Position numbers and translations under genes: made by a program
Part shown: positions 23,232 through 33,479 of the stretch, piece after piece
How the letters are laid out: each line of letters begins with the position of its first letter
Position numbering within the stretch: the stretch's first letter is position 1
The notes under the pieces: model-generated
The model's database searches: none
What the model was told of the DNA's origin: nothing
Seen by the model: only the letters and a program-made list of their open reading frames with translations
From: Platerodrilus igneus
Taxonomy: Eukaryota > Arthropoda > Insecta > Coleoptera > Lycidae
Direction of reading: 5' to 3'
Length of the DNA: 64,000 bases
NCBI GenBank assembly: GCA_036346225.1
Contig: JARFIW010000839.1
Coordinates: 299,001-363,000, forward strand

Positions 23232-23599
23232 TGAATAACAACAACAATAATAATTATTACAAGCCAACTCCAATGGACACTTCATCTGGTAACACCAAAA
23301 ACTAAAGTATTTCAAATTAGACCCGATTATATCCAAAAACGAAACTTCACTTCCGAGGAACTATTCCTCCAAAAAGTGGAAGATTTTAATAATTAAGACA
23401 CGGACAATAATGCGAATCCAAGTAGAGACGATGAAACAAATCAATCAGAAATCCACGAACGTAACGACCCTTAAAAAAAATATCAAGAAAACGACGAAGA
23501 AAATGCGTGCTCAATTTTTCAGTTTCCGATTTAAATACGACCAAATATAATAAATTTAAATAACATTAATCAACAAATTTTACCTTATATAGAAATACC

Positions 23600-24478
23600 T
23601 CATACGGAACTCAAATTACTAATCGATACAGGATTTTCAAAAACTTTAATTACCCCAAAACCGTACAGAAACACTATTTATATTTTGAAGAAGGAGAACC
23701 TTTTTAAATTTAAACAGCCCGCAAAATGACACTACACCAGTTTATAGCAAACATACCCTTACCCAAAACTTTTAACGTAAAAATGAAACACAAATTTTGC
23801 ATCTTTGAATTTAACGATAAATACGATGGATTAATAGACATGGATATTCCAAGAAAATTAGAAGCAAATATTGATATAAAACCGATTATTGAGAACGAAA
23901 TTCCTATTGAATTCCAAAACGGTCAAACCGACCAAAAATACACCATTGAGCCTAGGACACAAAAACAAATAAAGGTTTTAGTAAACTCAAAAAACGACGT
24001 AGGAATTATAAATCACATGTCATTTCAACCCGGAGTAGAAAAACTCACAGCGTTAGTACAAATAAAAGGGAATTACGCCACGATTTATGGCAAACATACC
24101 CCTACCAAAAACTTTCAACGTAAAAATGAAACACAAATTTTGCATCTTTGAATATAACGACAAATACGACGGATTATTAGGCATGGATCTTCTAAGAAAA
24201 CTAGAAGCAAACATTCATATAAAAACCGATTGTTGAGAACGAAACACGGACAAATTCCCATTAAATTCCAAAACAGTAACATTCAAACCGATCAAAAATG
24301 CACGATCGAACCCAGAACGGAAAAACAAATAAAAGTTTTAGTAAATTCAAGAAACGACATAGGCATTATAAACCACATGACATTTCAACAAGGAGTAGAA
24401 ACACCCACCGCGTTAGTACAATTAAAAAACAATTACGCCACTACAGCAATTCTTACTGAAACGATTACCCCATAGAGC
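23600..24478 (+). pseudogene. Errantivirus-like protease region, tandemly duplicated
   Basis: Retropepsin-like segment. LLIDTGF near 23620 corresponds to the D-T-G active site; FNDKYDGLIDMDI follows near 23810. A 343-bp block starting near 23751 is repeated from about 24094 (FNVKMKHKFC, YDGLLGMDLLRKLEA, then NHMTFQQGVETPTAL). The copies differ at many positions, so the duplication is not recent. At about 24480 the sequence jumps to env. Confidence 0.85.
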
Positions 24479-24482
24479 TATC

Positions 24483-24706
24483 ATTGACAGTAATGAAGAA
24501 ATTCGCAAATTTACCCAAACTACAGTTCAAGATTGCACGACGAAATTATCAAGAAACCAATGCAACTAGAGCATCTAGACATAGACGACCCCAACCAAGC
24601 CGTAAAGTTAATGGACAGTTATAAAGAACACCTAAGTGCCAAAATCGCATTAAGACAATGTCAGTTTTTGGACAATTTTATTGATTATTGTAATAACTAT
24701 ACAGTT
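24483..24706 (+). pseudogene. Errantivirus-like Env C-terminal fragment
   Basis: Reads KKFANLPKLQFK, EIIKKPMQLEHLDIDD and AVKLMDSYKEHLS, matching the Env segment at 33040-32900 of the larger provirus. After a frame change, the membrane segment (VSFWTILLIIVI) is still recognisable. It is joined directly to the protease end by a deletion of about 3.7 kb relative to the provirus. Confidence 0.8.
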
Positions 24707-26040
24707 AACTCTTGGCACGAGTACTCACAAACTTTAAAACTAACTCACCACCAAACTTATCTTTGAACTTTCTGGGCAGTTTCTTGTTACAAGTAGGATC
24801 ATATATTTATTGTCTGGGTGGTGGTAACTAGTATCAAATAGGTCCTGGCGGGCATGAATATCACTGCACAAGTCTTCCTTCTTTGCACTATACACGAGCG
24901 AATCGGTATCTGTATACAAAAGAAAAAGCTTAGACCCATTCGGAGGCATCAGTTCCTCACAGCGAAAGTCGTAAATCAAGGTTTTTGATAGATTTAAAAT
25001 TGAAAAGCCTGCATATATAGGTAAATCTAACGCGATCCATCCGTATTAGCGCAAAATTTTCGCCTAGTACCAGATTACAATTAAAGTTAAAGCGGGCAAT
25101 CATGGTACTCGCGCACAGGGTCTTCCGGTTACACTCCCACCGAGCCACGAGCTTGACGTCGAAGCGCTTTTCTACGTTCTCCATAGTTTTACCAAAAATA
25201 GCATTGTTCATAAACTTGAAAAAGTTCTTCTCAAAAGCATTGGTGGCACGAGTACAAAAATTTGTGTTCAATTTGATATAAGGTTTTAACCATGGAGATT
25301 GGTCGAACTCGAGAACCGGATGGATACAGGTCAACAATAATTCGTTGCGCATACACTGCTGTAGATTCCGGTAGTGATTAATCTAGCGGTGTTTGTCTTC
25401 TAAGATGGCGAGGAGCTTTGGAGCCTTAGATGAGATATAAGGCGGCGTTTTCTTTTCCGGGGCAGAATGGCTGGTCGTTGTGGAGATCATGTAAATGTGG
25501 AGGGTACTCCAAGTCGACCTTTAGAATAAATCCTTTCGCAGGGTGTTTGGGAATACTTAAGATGGTGACCTGGAGACCGGCTGCATCGGTAGGGAGTATC
25601 CATCGGAATCCTCCAAGACGGAGAGGCTGGCTCATGGCGTAGCCATATAAGTTATTGGCATCGTAGTAGGCCAAATACTTGGACGGAGCCGTAGGATCGT
25701 ACTCTTCCATGTACTTGTTATTAGCAGCAGCGGAGCGACCGATACACTGGGCCAGACCCCCTTTAATCCCAGATTTTATAAAATGGTACATGTCAATATC
25801 CGCGAGGAGCTCCAGTTTCACGCCGGTGTATTTTAACATGGCGTTCCAGGTTAATGAGGGCCCTGTCACAGACTGGCACGGATCAAGGTCATAAGTCGAT
25901 ATGCACACCCGGCGAAAGTCCTTCAAGAATTCTGCCAACAACAGTACATCTGTCTTCAAATAGAGGTCGCTATATTCCCCGAAAGTGTAGAGACCAAAGT
26001 CATGTCATACATTCTGGACCCTCTCACATTCGTCGGGTAG
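24695..26040 (-). pseudogene. Polinton/adintovirus-type DNA polymerase B, C-terminal half (copy C)
   Basis: Family B polymerases of this type replicate linear DNA from a protein primer. Minus-strand pieces in order: DLYLKTDVLLLAEFL (26000-25910), GPSLTWNAMLKYTG, LLADIDMYHFIKSGI, motif A YDANNLYGYAMSQ, VDLEYPPHLHDLHNDQPFCP, then motif B FMNNAIFGKTMEN near 25190 and motif C YTDTDSL near 24905. All three polymerase motifs are intact here, but the ORF is cut into three frames (25959-25426, 25352-24957, 24979-24740) and the whole exonuclease half is missing beyond 26040. Confidence 0.9.
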
Positions 26041-26043
26041 GCT

Positions 26044-26340
26044 GTATCTCCAATTCCCCAGACGTAACTGCGCACCATTCTTCTAAGAGTATCTCTACTG
26101 GGGCAACGTTTTGTTAGCGACCTGTGCGCATGCGCTCAAATTTACCTATTTCCGATCATTTGGCTATTTATAAGATGCCTCGGCCCATTTTCCTCAGTTG
26201 TGTTTCTTCCACGTCTGCAGAACACCGTGGTTTACGTGTTTTAAACTAAGTAATCAAGATTGTTTTATTGTGCGGATTACTATAGAATCCATCAAAGTAT
26301 TCGCCTGCGATGTGTCGCGTAGCAATGCCTACTTATTACC
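26044..26340 (+). repeat. Upstream copy of the polymerase-element 5' region
   Basis: Aligns with 26370-26650 at a shift of about 325 bp. It contains the core promoter and the beginning of the zinc-finger reading frame, but the initiator codon is ATA where the downstream copy has ATG. It is fused on its left to the truncated minus-strand polymerase copy C at about 26040-26044. Confidence 0.85.
26165..26198 (+). promoter_or_regulatory. Core promoter (TATA plus initiator), upstream copy
   Basis: TATTTATAAG at 26165-26174 and TCAGT at 26194-26198. The A of the initiator is 31 bp from the first T of the TATA box, the normal spacing for arthropod promoters. Confidence 0.6.
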
Positions 26341-26369
26341 CATATTGAACTAATTTTTCTGTTTATGGT

Positions 26370-26607
26370 TGTATTTCCAGTTTCCCAGATGTAACTGCGC
26401 TCCATTTCTCTAGGAGTATTTCCACTGGGACGACGTTTCATTAGCGAACTGTGAGCATGCGGTCTAATTTACCTATTTCCGATCATCTGGGTATTTATAA
26501 GGGGTCTTAGCCCATTTTCCTCACTTGTGTTTCTTCCACAACTGCAAAACATCGTGGTTTACGTGTTTAGACTGAGTAGTAAACATTGTTTTATTGTGCA
26601 GATTACT
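26370..26607 (+). promoter_or_regulatory. 5' region and core promoter (TATA plus initiator), downstream copy
   Basis: TATTTATAAG at 26492-26501 and TCACT at 26521-26525, again with the initiator A 31 bp from the TATA start. The leader runs to the ATG at 26608. Both copies share a CTACTGGG/CCACTGGG-type upstream block and the GTTTACGTGTTT segment. Confidence 0.6.
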
Positions 26608-27190
26608 ATGGAATCCATCAAAGCCTTCGCCTGCGATGTGTGCTAGAAAAACATCGATCCAGAACAACGTTAACCGACACAAAAAGGAGATCCATAATAT
26701 AGTTAGCCCACCACGTCAGGCTACAACCTCAGTTCCACCAACTGGATTACCAGCTCCAACACTATTTGTGTGCGACATTTGCGGGTTGGTGTTCGAGCGT
26801 CGGGCTAATTTAACCCGGCATTAGCATGCTCTCCACGGAGTTACTGTCTCTTCTATATCGATGCCAGTTAATATAGCATCACCACCGCGTGCTGCACCGG
26901 CCTCTAAGCGCTGCAACAGGACGTACGATATTGTGAAGATTGCAATATCAACGATCCTTCACGCCAGTTCTCTGGACATTTACGCAGGGCCGCACATAAG
27001 GCTGAATCTGGAAGCCCTAAGCAAGAAACGATGCAACTGTTATCGTCTGCCTTCCGGTACCGGATTGCAACCCACCGCATCCATAATCTGTCGGGTTGAA
27101 GAAACTTTAGAGACTTTTTACTTGAACAAAAGCAGCATTTTGTAAAGTTGATGCGGGACACCATATAGGCCCACACGACCCATAAAATTA
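26608..27190 (+). pseudogene. N-terminal C2H2 zinc-finger part of the polymerase element, broken
   Basis: Starts at ATG 26608 with MESIKAFACDVC and meets TAG at 26644; one base over, the finger goes on with NVNRHKKEIH. A second finger, FVCDICGLVFERRANLTRH, is cut by TAG at 26822-26824. Further Cys/His-bearing sequence follows to about 27145. C2H2 fingers ahead of this polymerase are seen in insect polymerase B genes of Polinton-like elements; they probably bind DNA. Both breaks look like single mutations. Confidence 0.65.
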
Positions 27191-27196
27191 ACAAAA

Positions 27197-27978
27197 ATGG
27201 CCCAAGGTGATACCGAAAAAGCTAAATCCTTCAATACCAGGAATCAACTTATAACCCGGTCGACCGACTTGGACAAAGTGTATAGGGCGTTTTCTCAGAA
27301 GATGCTCAATAAGTCTCAAGAATTTGAACATTACCAGTCCGGTTGGACCTTACAACGTGTCCTGCACTTGGAACTAAACTTCAACAAATACCAGCCACTT
27401 AGGACATCCTCCTACATTGCCCTTCCACGCTGGATAAAGGGTAAAAAGGCGGTTGTGAATGTGAAAAACCGAGGCGCTGACTGTTTTGCCTGCTCCATTG
27501 TAGTAGCGTTGTATCATGCCAAGCATGAACCCCAACGCCTTAGCAAGTACTCCCATTACTTGACCTGCTTAAATATGGGTAATATAGAGTTTTCTATGGC
27601 CTTTGACAAGATTGCCAAGTTTGAGACTTTGAACCATCTGAGTATCAAGGTATTCGAAGTGGAAGGAAGGTTTATTGTTGGTCCTCTATATTTTACTAAA
27701 CTACTATTTTACTAAAAGCCTGGCACGTTAACTTGCTCTACATCCAAGATGAAGAAAAATGTCACTTCTGTTGGATCAAGGTTTTGGGCCGTTTGGTCGG
27801 TAAGCAGTTATCAAAAGATCACTTACATAAATGGATCTACGATGGATGCTTTATCCTTCTTCCGTCTGAGTCCGCCTTAACCAAGCATACTGAGCGGAAC
27901 TGTAACCATGCCGCAACCCAAATTCCCACCGTCTTCAACGACGTTTTGGAATTTTTGAGCATCCAAATGCAAATGTAG
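27197..27978 (+). pseudogene. Polinton/adintovirus-type polymerase B, N-terminal region (copy B)
   Basis: Starts at an ATG in good context (AAAAATGG). It has the family's SGWTLQRVLHLELNFNKYQP, SSYIALPRWI and KKAVVNVKN-x-CFACSIVVALY blocks, then a frame change around 27710, then CHFCWIKVLGRLVGKQLS and a Cys/His pair (DGCFILLPSE, KHTERNC). The second piece ends with TAG at 27976-27978, in frame with the exonuclease domain that follows. This N-terminal region precedes the exonuclease in relatives. Confidence 0.85.
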
Positions 27979-28640
27979 GTCCCATTCGTTTTTTATGCCG
28001 ACTTTGAGTCGCTCCTACAGCGGTTTGGTTTTGCAACGCCCGACAACTCCACATTATCTACAGCACCGCTCCAACTGCATATTTATTATAGCTGGGCATA
28101 TTACATCAAATACAGTTATGACGCTCCCTCAATAAAATTGAGATCTACCGGGGCCCAGACGCAGTACGTGAATTTCTCACCAAACTTAGAGAGGAAGCTA
28201 GACGTCTGGGTAAGATATTGTCGAGGAATGTGTCCTTGATTCCTTTGGATCCCCAGAATAAACTTTTGTCCCAAACTACCGAAGACTGTGGGATATTCAA
28301 GAAACCGCTTGGAACAGACCGTGTGCGCAATGACAATCACATGAATGGGGCCTGCCGCTTCCCTGTGCACTTTAAGTGTAACATCCTCTATCGGATTCCA
28401 CAGTTTATTCCAGTGGTGTTCCACAACCTTAGTGTATACGATGCGCATTTCATCATAAAAGAACTGGGGCATGATAATAAGAAGATTAGCGTTATATCAC
28501 ACAATAAAGAATGGTTCATTTCGTTTTTGAAAACTCTACGGCTATACAATACAGAAGTGGGCTTAGACGACCAAGAAAAGGCTGCCGACAAGTCCTGTGG
28601 CCAACTGCGGTTTATCGACTCTCTCCGATTTATGTAGCCG
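27979..28640 (+). pseudogene. Polymerase B exonuclease domain (copy B)
   Basis: Proofreading 3'-5' exonuclease. Motif I is PFVFYADFES straight after the TAG. A frame change near 28125 leads to YRGPDAVREFLTKLREEA, then KPLGTDRVR, HFKCNILYRIPQFIPVVFHNLSVYDAHF (motif II, read in one frame) and QLRFIDSLRFM at 28605-28635, followed by a stop. The Cys-His positions before motif II are partly lost (DCGIFKKPLG where relatives have CxxC). Confidence 0.85.
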
Positions 28641-30412
28641 GGTTGGACACACAGGCAAAGAATTTAGCCCAGTACCAGTTTGTAGAGGTCAGACGTCACT
28701 TGCCCGAGGACTCCAAGTTCCAACTGGTTACCAAGAAAATGTTTCCATACACTTACATACAAAGATAAAAGTATTGGAAGAAACAGCCCTATTACTACAG
28801 GCCGCCTTCTACAATGACCTCGCTTCTACATCCATTACCACCGACGAATATGGGAGGGCCCAGAAGGTATGGCGCGACTTTGGTCTCTACACGCTTGGGG
28901 AATTTAGCGATCTCTATTTGAAGACAGATGTACTGTTGTTGGCAGACGTCTTCGAGGACTTTTTCCGGCTGTGCATGTCGACTTATGACCTTGATTCGTG
29001 CCAGTATGTAACAGCGCCCTCATTAACCTGGGACGCCGGCCTGAAACTAGAGCTCCTCACGGATATTGACATGTACCATTTTATAAAGTCTGGGATCAGA
29101 AGGGTCTGACCCAGTGTATCGGTCGCTACGCTGCTGCCAATAACAAGTAAATGGAAGAGTACGATACTACGACCCCGTCCAAGTATTTGCCCATTACGAT
29201 GCCGATAACTTATATGGCTGAGGCATGAGCCAGACTCTCTCTTTTGGAGGAATCCGATGGCTGCTTCCTACCGATGCTGCCGGTCTCCAGGCCACTGTTT
29301 TATATATTCCCAAGGACTCTGCGAAAGTATTCATTCTGGGAGTCGACTTGAAGTACCCTCCACATTTACATGATCTTCACAACGACCTGCCATTCTGCCC
29401 GGAAACGAAGACGTCGCCTTATATCTCATATAAGGCTCCAAAGCTTCCCGCCACCTTAGAAGACAAACGCCGCTACATTATCCACTACCGGAATCTACAG
29501 CAGTGTATGCGCAACGGATTAGTGTTGACTTCTATTCATCGGATTCTCGAGTTTGGCCATTCTCCATGGTTGAAGCCTTATATCGAATTGAACACACACC
29601 TTCGCACTCGTCCCACCGACGCTTTTGAGAAGGATTTTTTCAAACTCATGAACAATGTTATTTTTGGTTAAACCGCGGAGAACGTGGATTAGCGCTTCGA
29701 CGTCAAGCTCGTGTCTCGGTGGGAGTGTAACCGAGTACTGACTGCCCGCACGAACTTTAATTGTAATCTGGTACTAGGCGATCGCGTTAGAATTACCTAT
29801 AACAAACCTATATATGCAGGCTTTTCAATTTTAGATATATTAAAAACCTTGATTTACGACTTTCACTCTGAGGAACTGATGCCTCTGTATGGGTCTAAGG
29901 TTTTGCTTTTGTATACACGTACCGATTCGCTCGTGTATAGTGTAGCGACAGAAGACTTGTACAGCGATATTCATGTCCGTCCGGACCTATTTGACACTAG
30001 TAACTACCACCCGGACAAGAAATATAAGATCCCATTTGTAAACAAGAAAGTGCCCGGAAAGTTCAAGGGTGAGTTTGGTGGTGAGTCAGTTTTAGAGATT
30101 GTGGGTACTCGCGTCAAGAGTTGCTGTATAGTTAATGAAAGGGATGTAATAAAAACGATTAAAGGGGTTAAGCGTAGTGTTGTGCAGGGTATAAGTGTTA
30201 GTAGTGTTAAGGACGTAGCACATAACAGTAACTTCCGAGCCCTCGTGCATTCGATGCGGTCTATTAGGAGCAAAAAACATGTTTTGTTTACGCTGTTACT
30301 TAGCAAGGTTAGTTTATCGAGCGCAGATGACAAGCGTTTCGTCATCAATAACACGACCTTAACGTATGCATGGGGGCATAGGGAAATAGATGATAGATTT
30401 TATTTTACCTAG
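28597..30412 (+). pseudogene. Polymerase B palm, thumb and C-terminus (copy B)
   Basis: Pieces in order: RRHLPEDSKFQLVTKK, VWRDFGLYTLGEFSDLYLKTD, SLTWDAGLKLELLTDID, a stop at 29107-29109, DADNLYG directly followed by TGA (motif A; the next residue is normally W), LGVDLKYPPHLHDLHNDLPF, a PWLKPYIELNT block, motif B LMNNVIFG followed by TAA at 29669-29671, and motif C with YTRTDSL, where the first catalytic Asp has become Arg. The final ORF 29711-30412 reaches the family's C-terminus (DDKRFVI, LTYAWGH). Catalytically dead as written. Confidence 0.9.
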
Positions 30413-31508
30413 TTGCTTATATTTAAGTTGTTTACATTACTTGCCTGTTTTAGGGGTCACAATATATATATACATGTTTAGGGTAAAAATCTGCACAATA
30501 CTGCTAAGTAATAAATCTGCTTTTAATCTTTTTTTCCCAAAGAACACTTAATTTTATATTTGGTTGTTTGTACTTTAACTTATACTTGTAGTAGCTTTTA
30601 ATAGACGCGTATTTATTTTGAGTCAATGTTTGCCACCCTCTTTATTGTTATACCTATGGGGAGGCTCCATTTTTCCATAAATGTTTAAGGCGTAATTTAT
30701 TTGGTGTACATTGTTGAACACCACACACACCATTGAAATGATAATATTATTGTAAATGTAAATACCTACAAAGAATTTATTACTACTGTGTATAGATTGT
30801 CTAATATATTTTTATTTTTATATATATTGCGGTTTATTTCTGTTTCTGTGCTCAATCACCGACCCGAGAAAACGAAAACAATTACCCTTTACAATTTTGA
30901 TTCCCCATACCTATGTTATGTAATTGTATTAACTTTGATTTGATTTTTAATAAATCTTGGCATATGTTAACTCCATTTGTAATTTTTTAAAATTTTTTCC
31001 AGACCGCAAAATGCCGAATGGGGCACCCGCAAGGCTAATAAACGTAATGAAGAATGTTGGGGATTATGGAATTTATTACGATATGAAGTTACTTCGTGTT
31101 TGTACTGAGAACTACTTTTGTGGAGGAATGGATTGATGTTTTGCTGCCTGCTTCATTTCCAAAATTCATACGCGTTTAAGATGTCTCAGGGGTTAGCTCG
31201 TGACAGCTCATACCCATTCATTCTAATGAATTTTACTTAAATTTTTAATTATATTCAGTTACCATAAATGTATTCTACGTCGAAGCATTCTTACACTTCT
31301 ATTTTAGCAAGAAACAAGTTTTCAGTTTTATTGTTAGCAGTTTCATATTATTATCCAATTTATTCTAGTTATTATGAAGATAGTACTGTTAATGGGTATT
31401 ATACTTTAGTACAGTTGTGAACTTTCAACAGATTTTCTTTATTCCTTCGTACATTTGTATGGACACTTTTATGTAATTATTGCCAGATTTCAGTACAATA
31501 TTTAAAAC
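30413..31508. other. No gene seen; left flank of BEL/Pao remnant
   Basis: AT-rich, with several poly-T runs. The BEL/Pao 5' LTR would be expected here (a TGTTGGGG at 31054 is the sort of start such LTRs have), but no matching 3' copy was found, so it is not called. Confidence 0.5.
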
Positions 31509-32102
31509 ATGGAGTTACTCATACGAGAACGTGGAATTATTAAAGGCAAACTTACACGTTTTATCAATTATGAAAATGTCTTCAAAGGTACTTTCGACTC
31601 TAATCCTGAGTCAGTTACAAGAGAATTAATCATGGAATTGAATGATCGCTTGGTGATTTCAAGATCATTATTTCAGTCGTTCGAGGGTATTCACAAACAA
31701 ATAATTGATATTTCAGACGACTCGGTTTATGATTAACACTATATTTCCTTTGAAGAATCTTTCTTTAGAATCACTTCTGTTGCATCAATTATTCTAGAAA
31801 AAGTCAATAATTTCGTCTTACCCAAATTTCGTGGACCATCTCGTTCTTCAAGTTTGCGATCAAATTATTCGCACAGTTCACATTTCACTAAGCTTCCGAC
31901 GATAAATTTACCGGGCTATTCTGGGAATCTAAAAAACTGGCTCGAATATAGGGACACGTCCGATTCTTTAATCAATAACAATAAGTCCATTAGCGACATC
32001 GACCGTTTTCATTACTTGAGGGCTTCTCTTACAGGATCGGCACTTCAGGTTATACAGTCTCTAGACTTCGTTTTGTCCAATTTTGGTCTAGCGTGGGACA
32101 CG
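31509..32102 (+). pseudogene. BEL/Pao Gag, left part, broken by provirus insertion
   Basis: BEL/Pao Gag of the DUF1759 type. MELLIRERGIIKGKLTRFIN opens the frame; a stop at 31734-31736 breaks it, and from 31854 it reads LPTINLPGYSGNLKNWLEYR, FHYLRASLTGSALQVIQSL and FGLAWD, where the provirus LTR begins. The same Gag frame continues after the provirus at 41155. Confidence 0.9.
32099..32102 (+). repeat. Target-site duplication CACG, left
   Basis: CACG directly before the left LTR; the same four bases follow the right LTR at 41151-41154. Confidence 0.85.
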
Positions 32103-32612
32103 AGTTAAAGTTCGGGCCTTTGGAGCTGGTTTTTTAAAAACACTTTGAAACTTTAACAATATTTTTATTAGTTAAAATTTGGATAACTTGTACATAATAC
32201 TAAAATAATTATTGTACTAGTGAGTAGCTCAAACAACGAAGTATGGAGTTTGGAGACTGACTGCCGGGCATTGAGCTCCCGGGCCTTTTATAATAACCTA
32301 CCCCTCACACGGCTGTGAGAACTTGCAGATCTCATGTCTGCGTTTCTCTTTAATTGTACACTTTATTACAATGTAACGACTTAATTCTAAGTAATTGCGG
32401 TCTGTTGACCGCCTGTGACCTGCCACCTGCAGTATCACTGCCCTCACGGATGCACAGCTGCATTCCGTTCTCATGAACTGTCGATAACCTCTCTGGGTTA
32501 TCCTTGTGTTACAATGTTGCATTGAACTTATACTTTTACTTAATAATTTCTAATAATTCATATTAGATTCAATACATCAATATATATATAGGTAATTGGG
32601 GGATACATAACT
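32103..32612 (-). repeat. Errantivirus-like 3' LTR
   Basis: 510 bp; the same sequence as 40645-41150 with a few differences (T-run length near 32132, G/A at about 32403, C/T at about 32440, TA-run length near 32585, and G/A near 32600). Confidence 0.95.
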
Positions 32613-32680
32613 CCTCCCACCGTAAATGAAAAATTAAGGTTTTTCTTAATTTTTAAATACATAAAATACATTATTTAAAT

Positions 32681-33475
32681 TCATTTAAAATTCATTGTTT
32701 CTAAGGGTATACTTATTGTTTCCTTTTTTTTCTTTGTTTCCTTAAATCTAGAACTGTTTCCTTCATTCTTATATCTAAGGTACATTTTGTATAATACATA
32801 CATGATTACAAAAATTATTAAAATGGTCAATACAATTGTCCAAACACTTATATTATTATAATGTAACTTTGGCGTTTTGATTTCACTTAATTGTTCTTTA
32901 TAACTTTCCACTAATTTCACGGCGTGGTTGAGATCGTCTAAGTCTAGATGCTCTAGCTTCATGGGTTTCTTAATTATTTCTTCGTCTTCTTGTTGTATCT
33001 TGAATTGTAGTTCCGGTAGGTTTGCAAGTTTCTTTGTTGCTATGGGATCTTGATAAACTCTGATTACTTCATCTTTCAATTTCACATAACAATCTTCTTT
33101 GAGGGTAATTAGTTTGCTTCCGATTAATGCTTGGTTATTTTCATCTTGGTTGCAGTGGATGGTTGCTATTAATTCTGTTGGGAAAATGGCTATCCATTTG
33201 TTATCTGTAACTTTTTGAATTTTCATATTAGTTATTTGCACTTGTTTGGTTTCACAGTTTTCGTAATGATTTGAGAATTTTAATAGTTGTACTTCACAAG
33301 GGCTGTCTTCTTGAATGGTTGTTGTCGTCATCGATTGACATAAATATTGGTTTGGTGTTACTTCAGTACATTTTTCGTTTGTATAACCATATCTTAGTTC
33401 ATTTAGGGATAGGAATTTGGTTTTGGGTATGATTACTTGGTATGTGCTAGTAACCTTTGTTGGAAAAGCAATTAA
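32681..33475 (-). pseudogene. Errantivirus-like Env (F-protein type), C-terminal part
   Basis: Env mediates membrane fusion in errantiviruses. The frame is open from a TAG near 33474 and includes HLIAFPTKVTSTYQVIIPKT, NEKCTEV, a series of Cys residues, the IIKKPMKLEHLDLDDLNHAV helix, and a single membrane segment VWTIVLTILIIFVIMYVLY near 32830-32780, with a short basic cytoplasmic tail. The N-terminal half with signal peptide and fusion peptide should lie at 33480-34000 but is broken and was not delimited. The first in-frame ATG is at 33331, but similarity starts upstream of it. Confidence 0.85.
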
Positions 33476-33479
33476 ATGA

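Larger units (their letters stand above)
22401..24706 (+). mobile_element. Internally deleted errantivirus-like gypsy remnant
   Basis: Same family as the provirus at 32103-41150 but on the + strand. The order is gag, protease (duplicated in tandem) and the env C-terminal part, with most of RT, RNase H, integrase and the env N-terminal half deleted. No LTR was recognised on either side. The 3' end abuts polymerase copy C at about 24695-24706. Confidence 0.85.

Noticed and set aside
25430..26117. Plus-strand ORFs of 70-87 codons
   Set aside because: Antisense shadows of polymerase copy C.
31054..31490. Possible BEL/Pao 5' LTR starting TGTTGGGG
   Set aside because: No matching 3' copy could be found after 44128.
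32298..32522. 74-codon ORF repeated at 40838-41062
   Set aside because: Lies inside the provirus LTRs; duplicated because the LTRs are, not because it is a gene.
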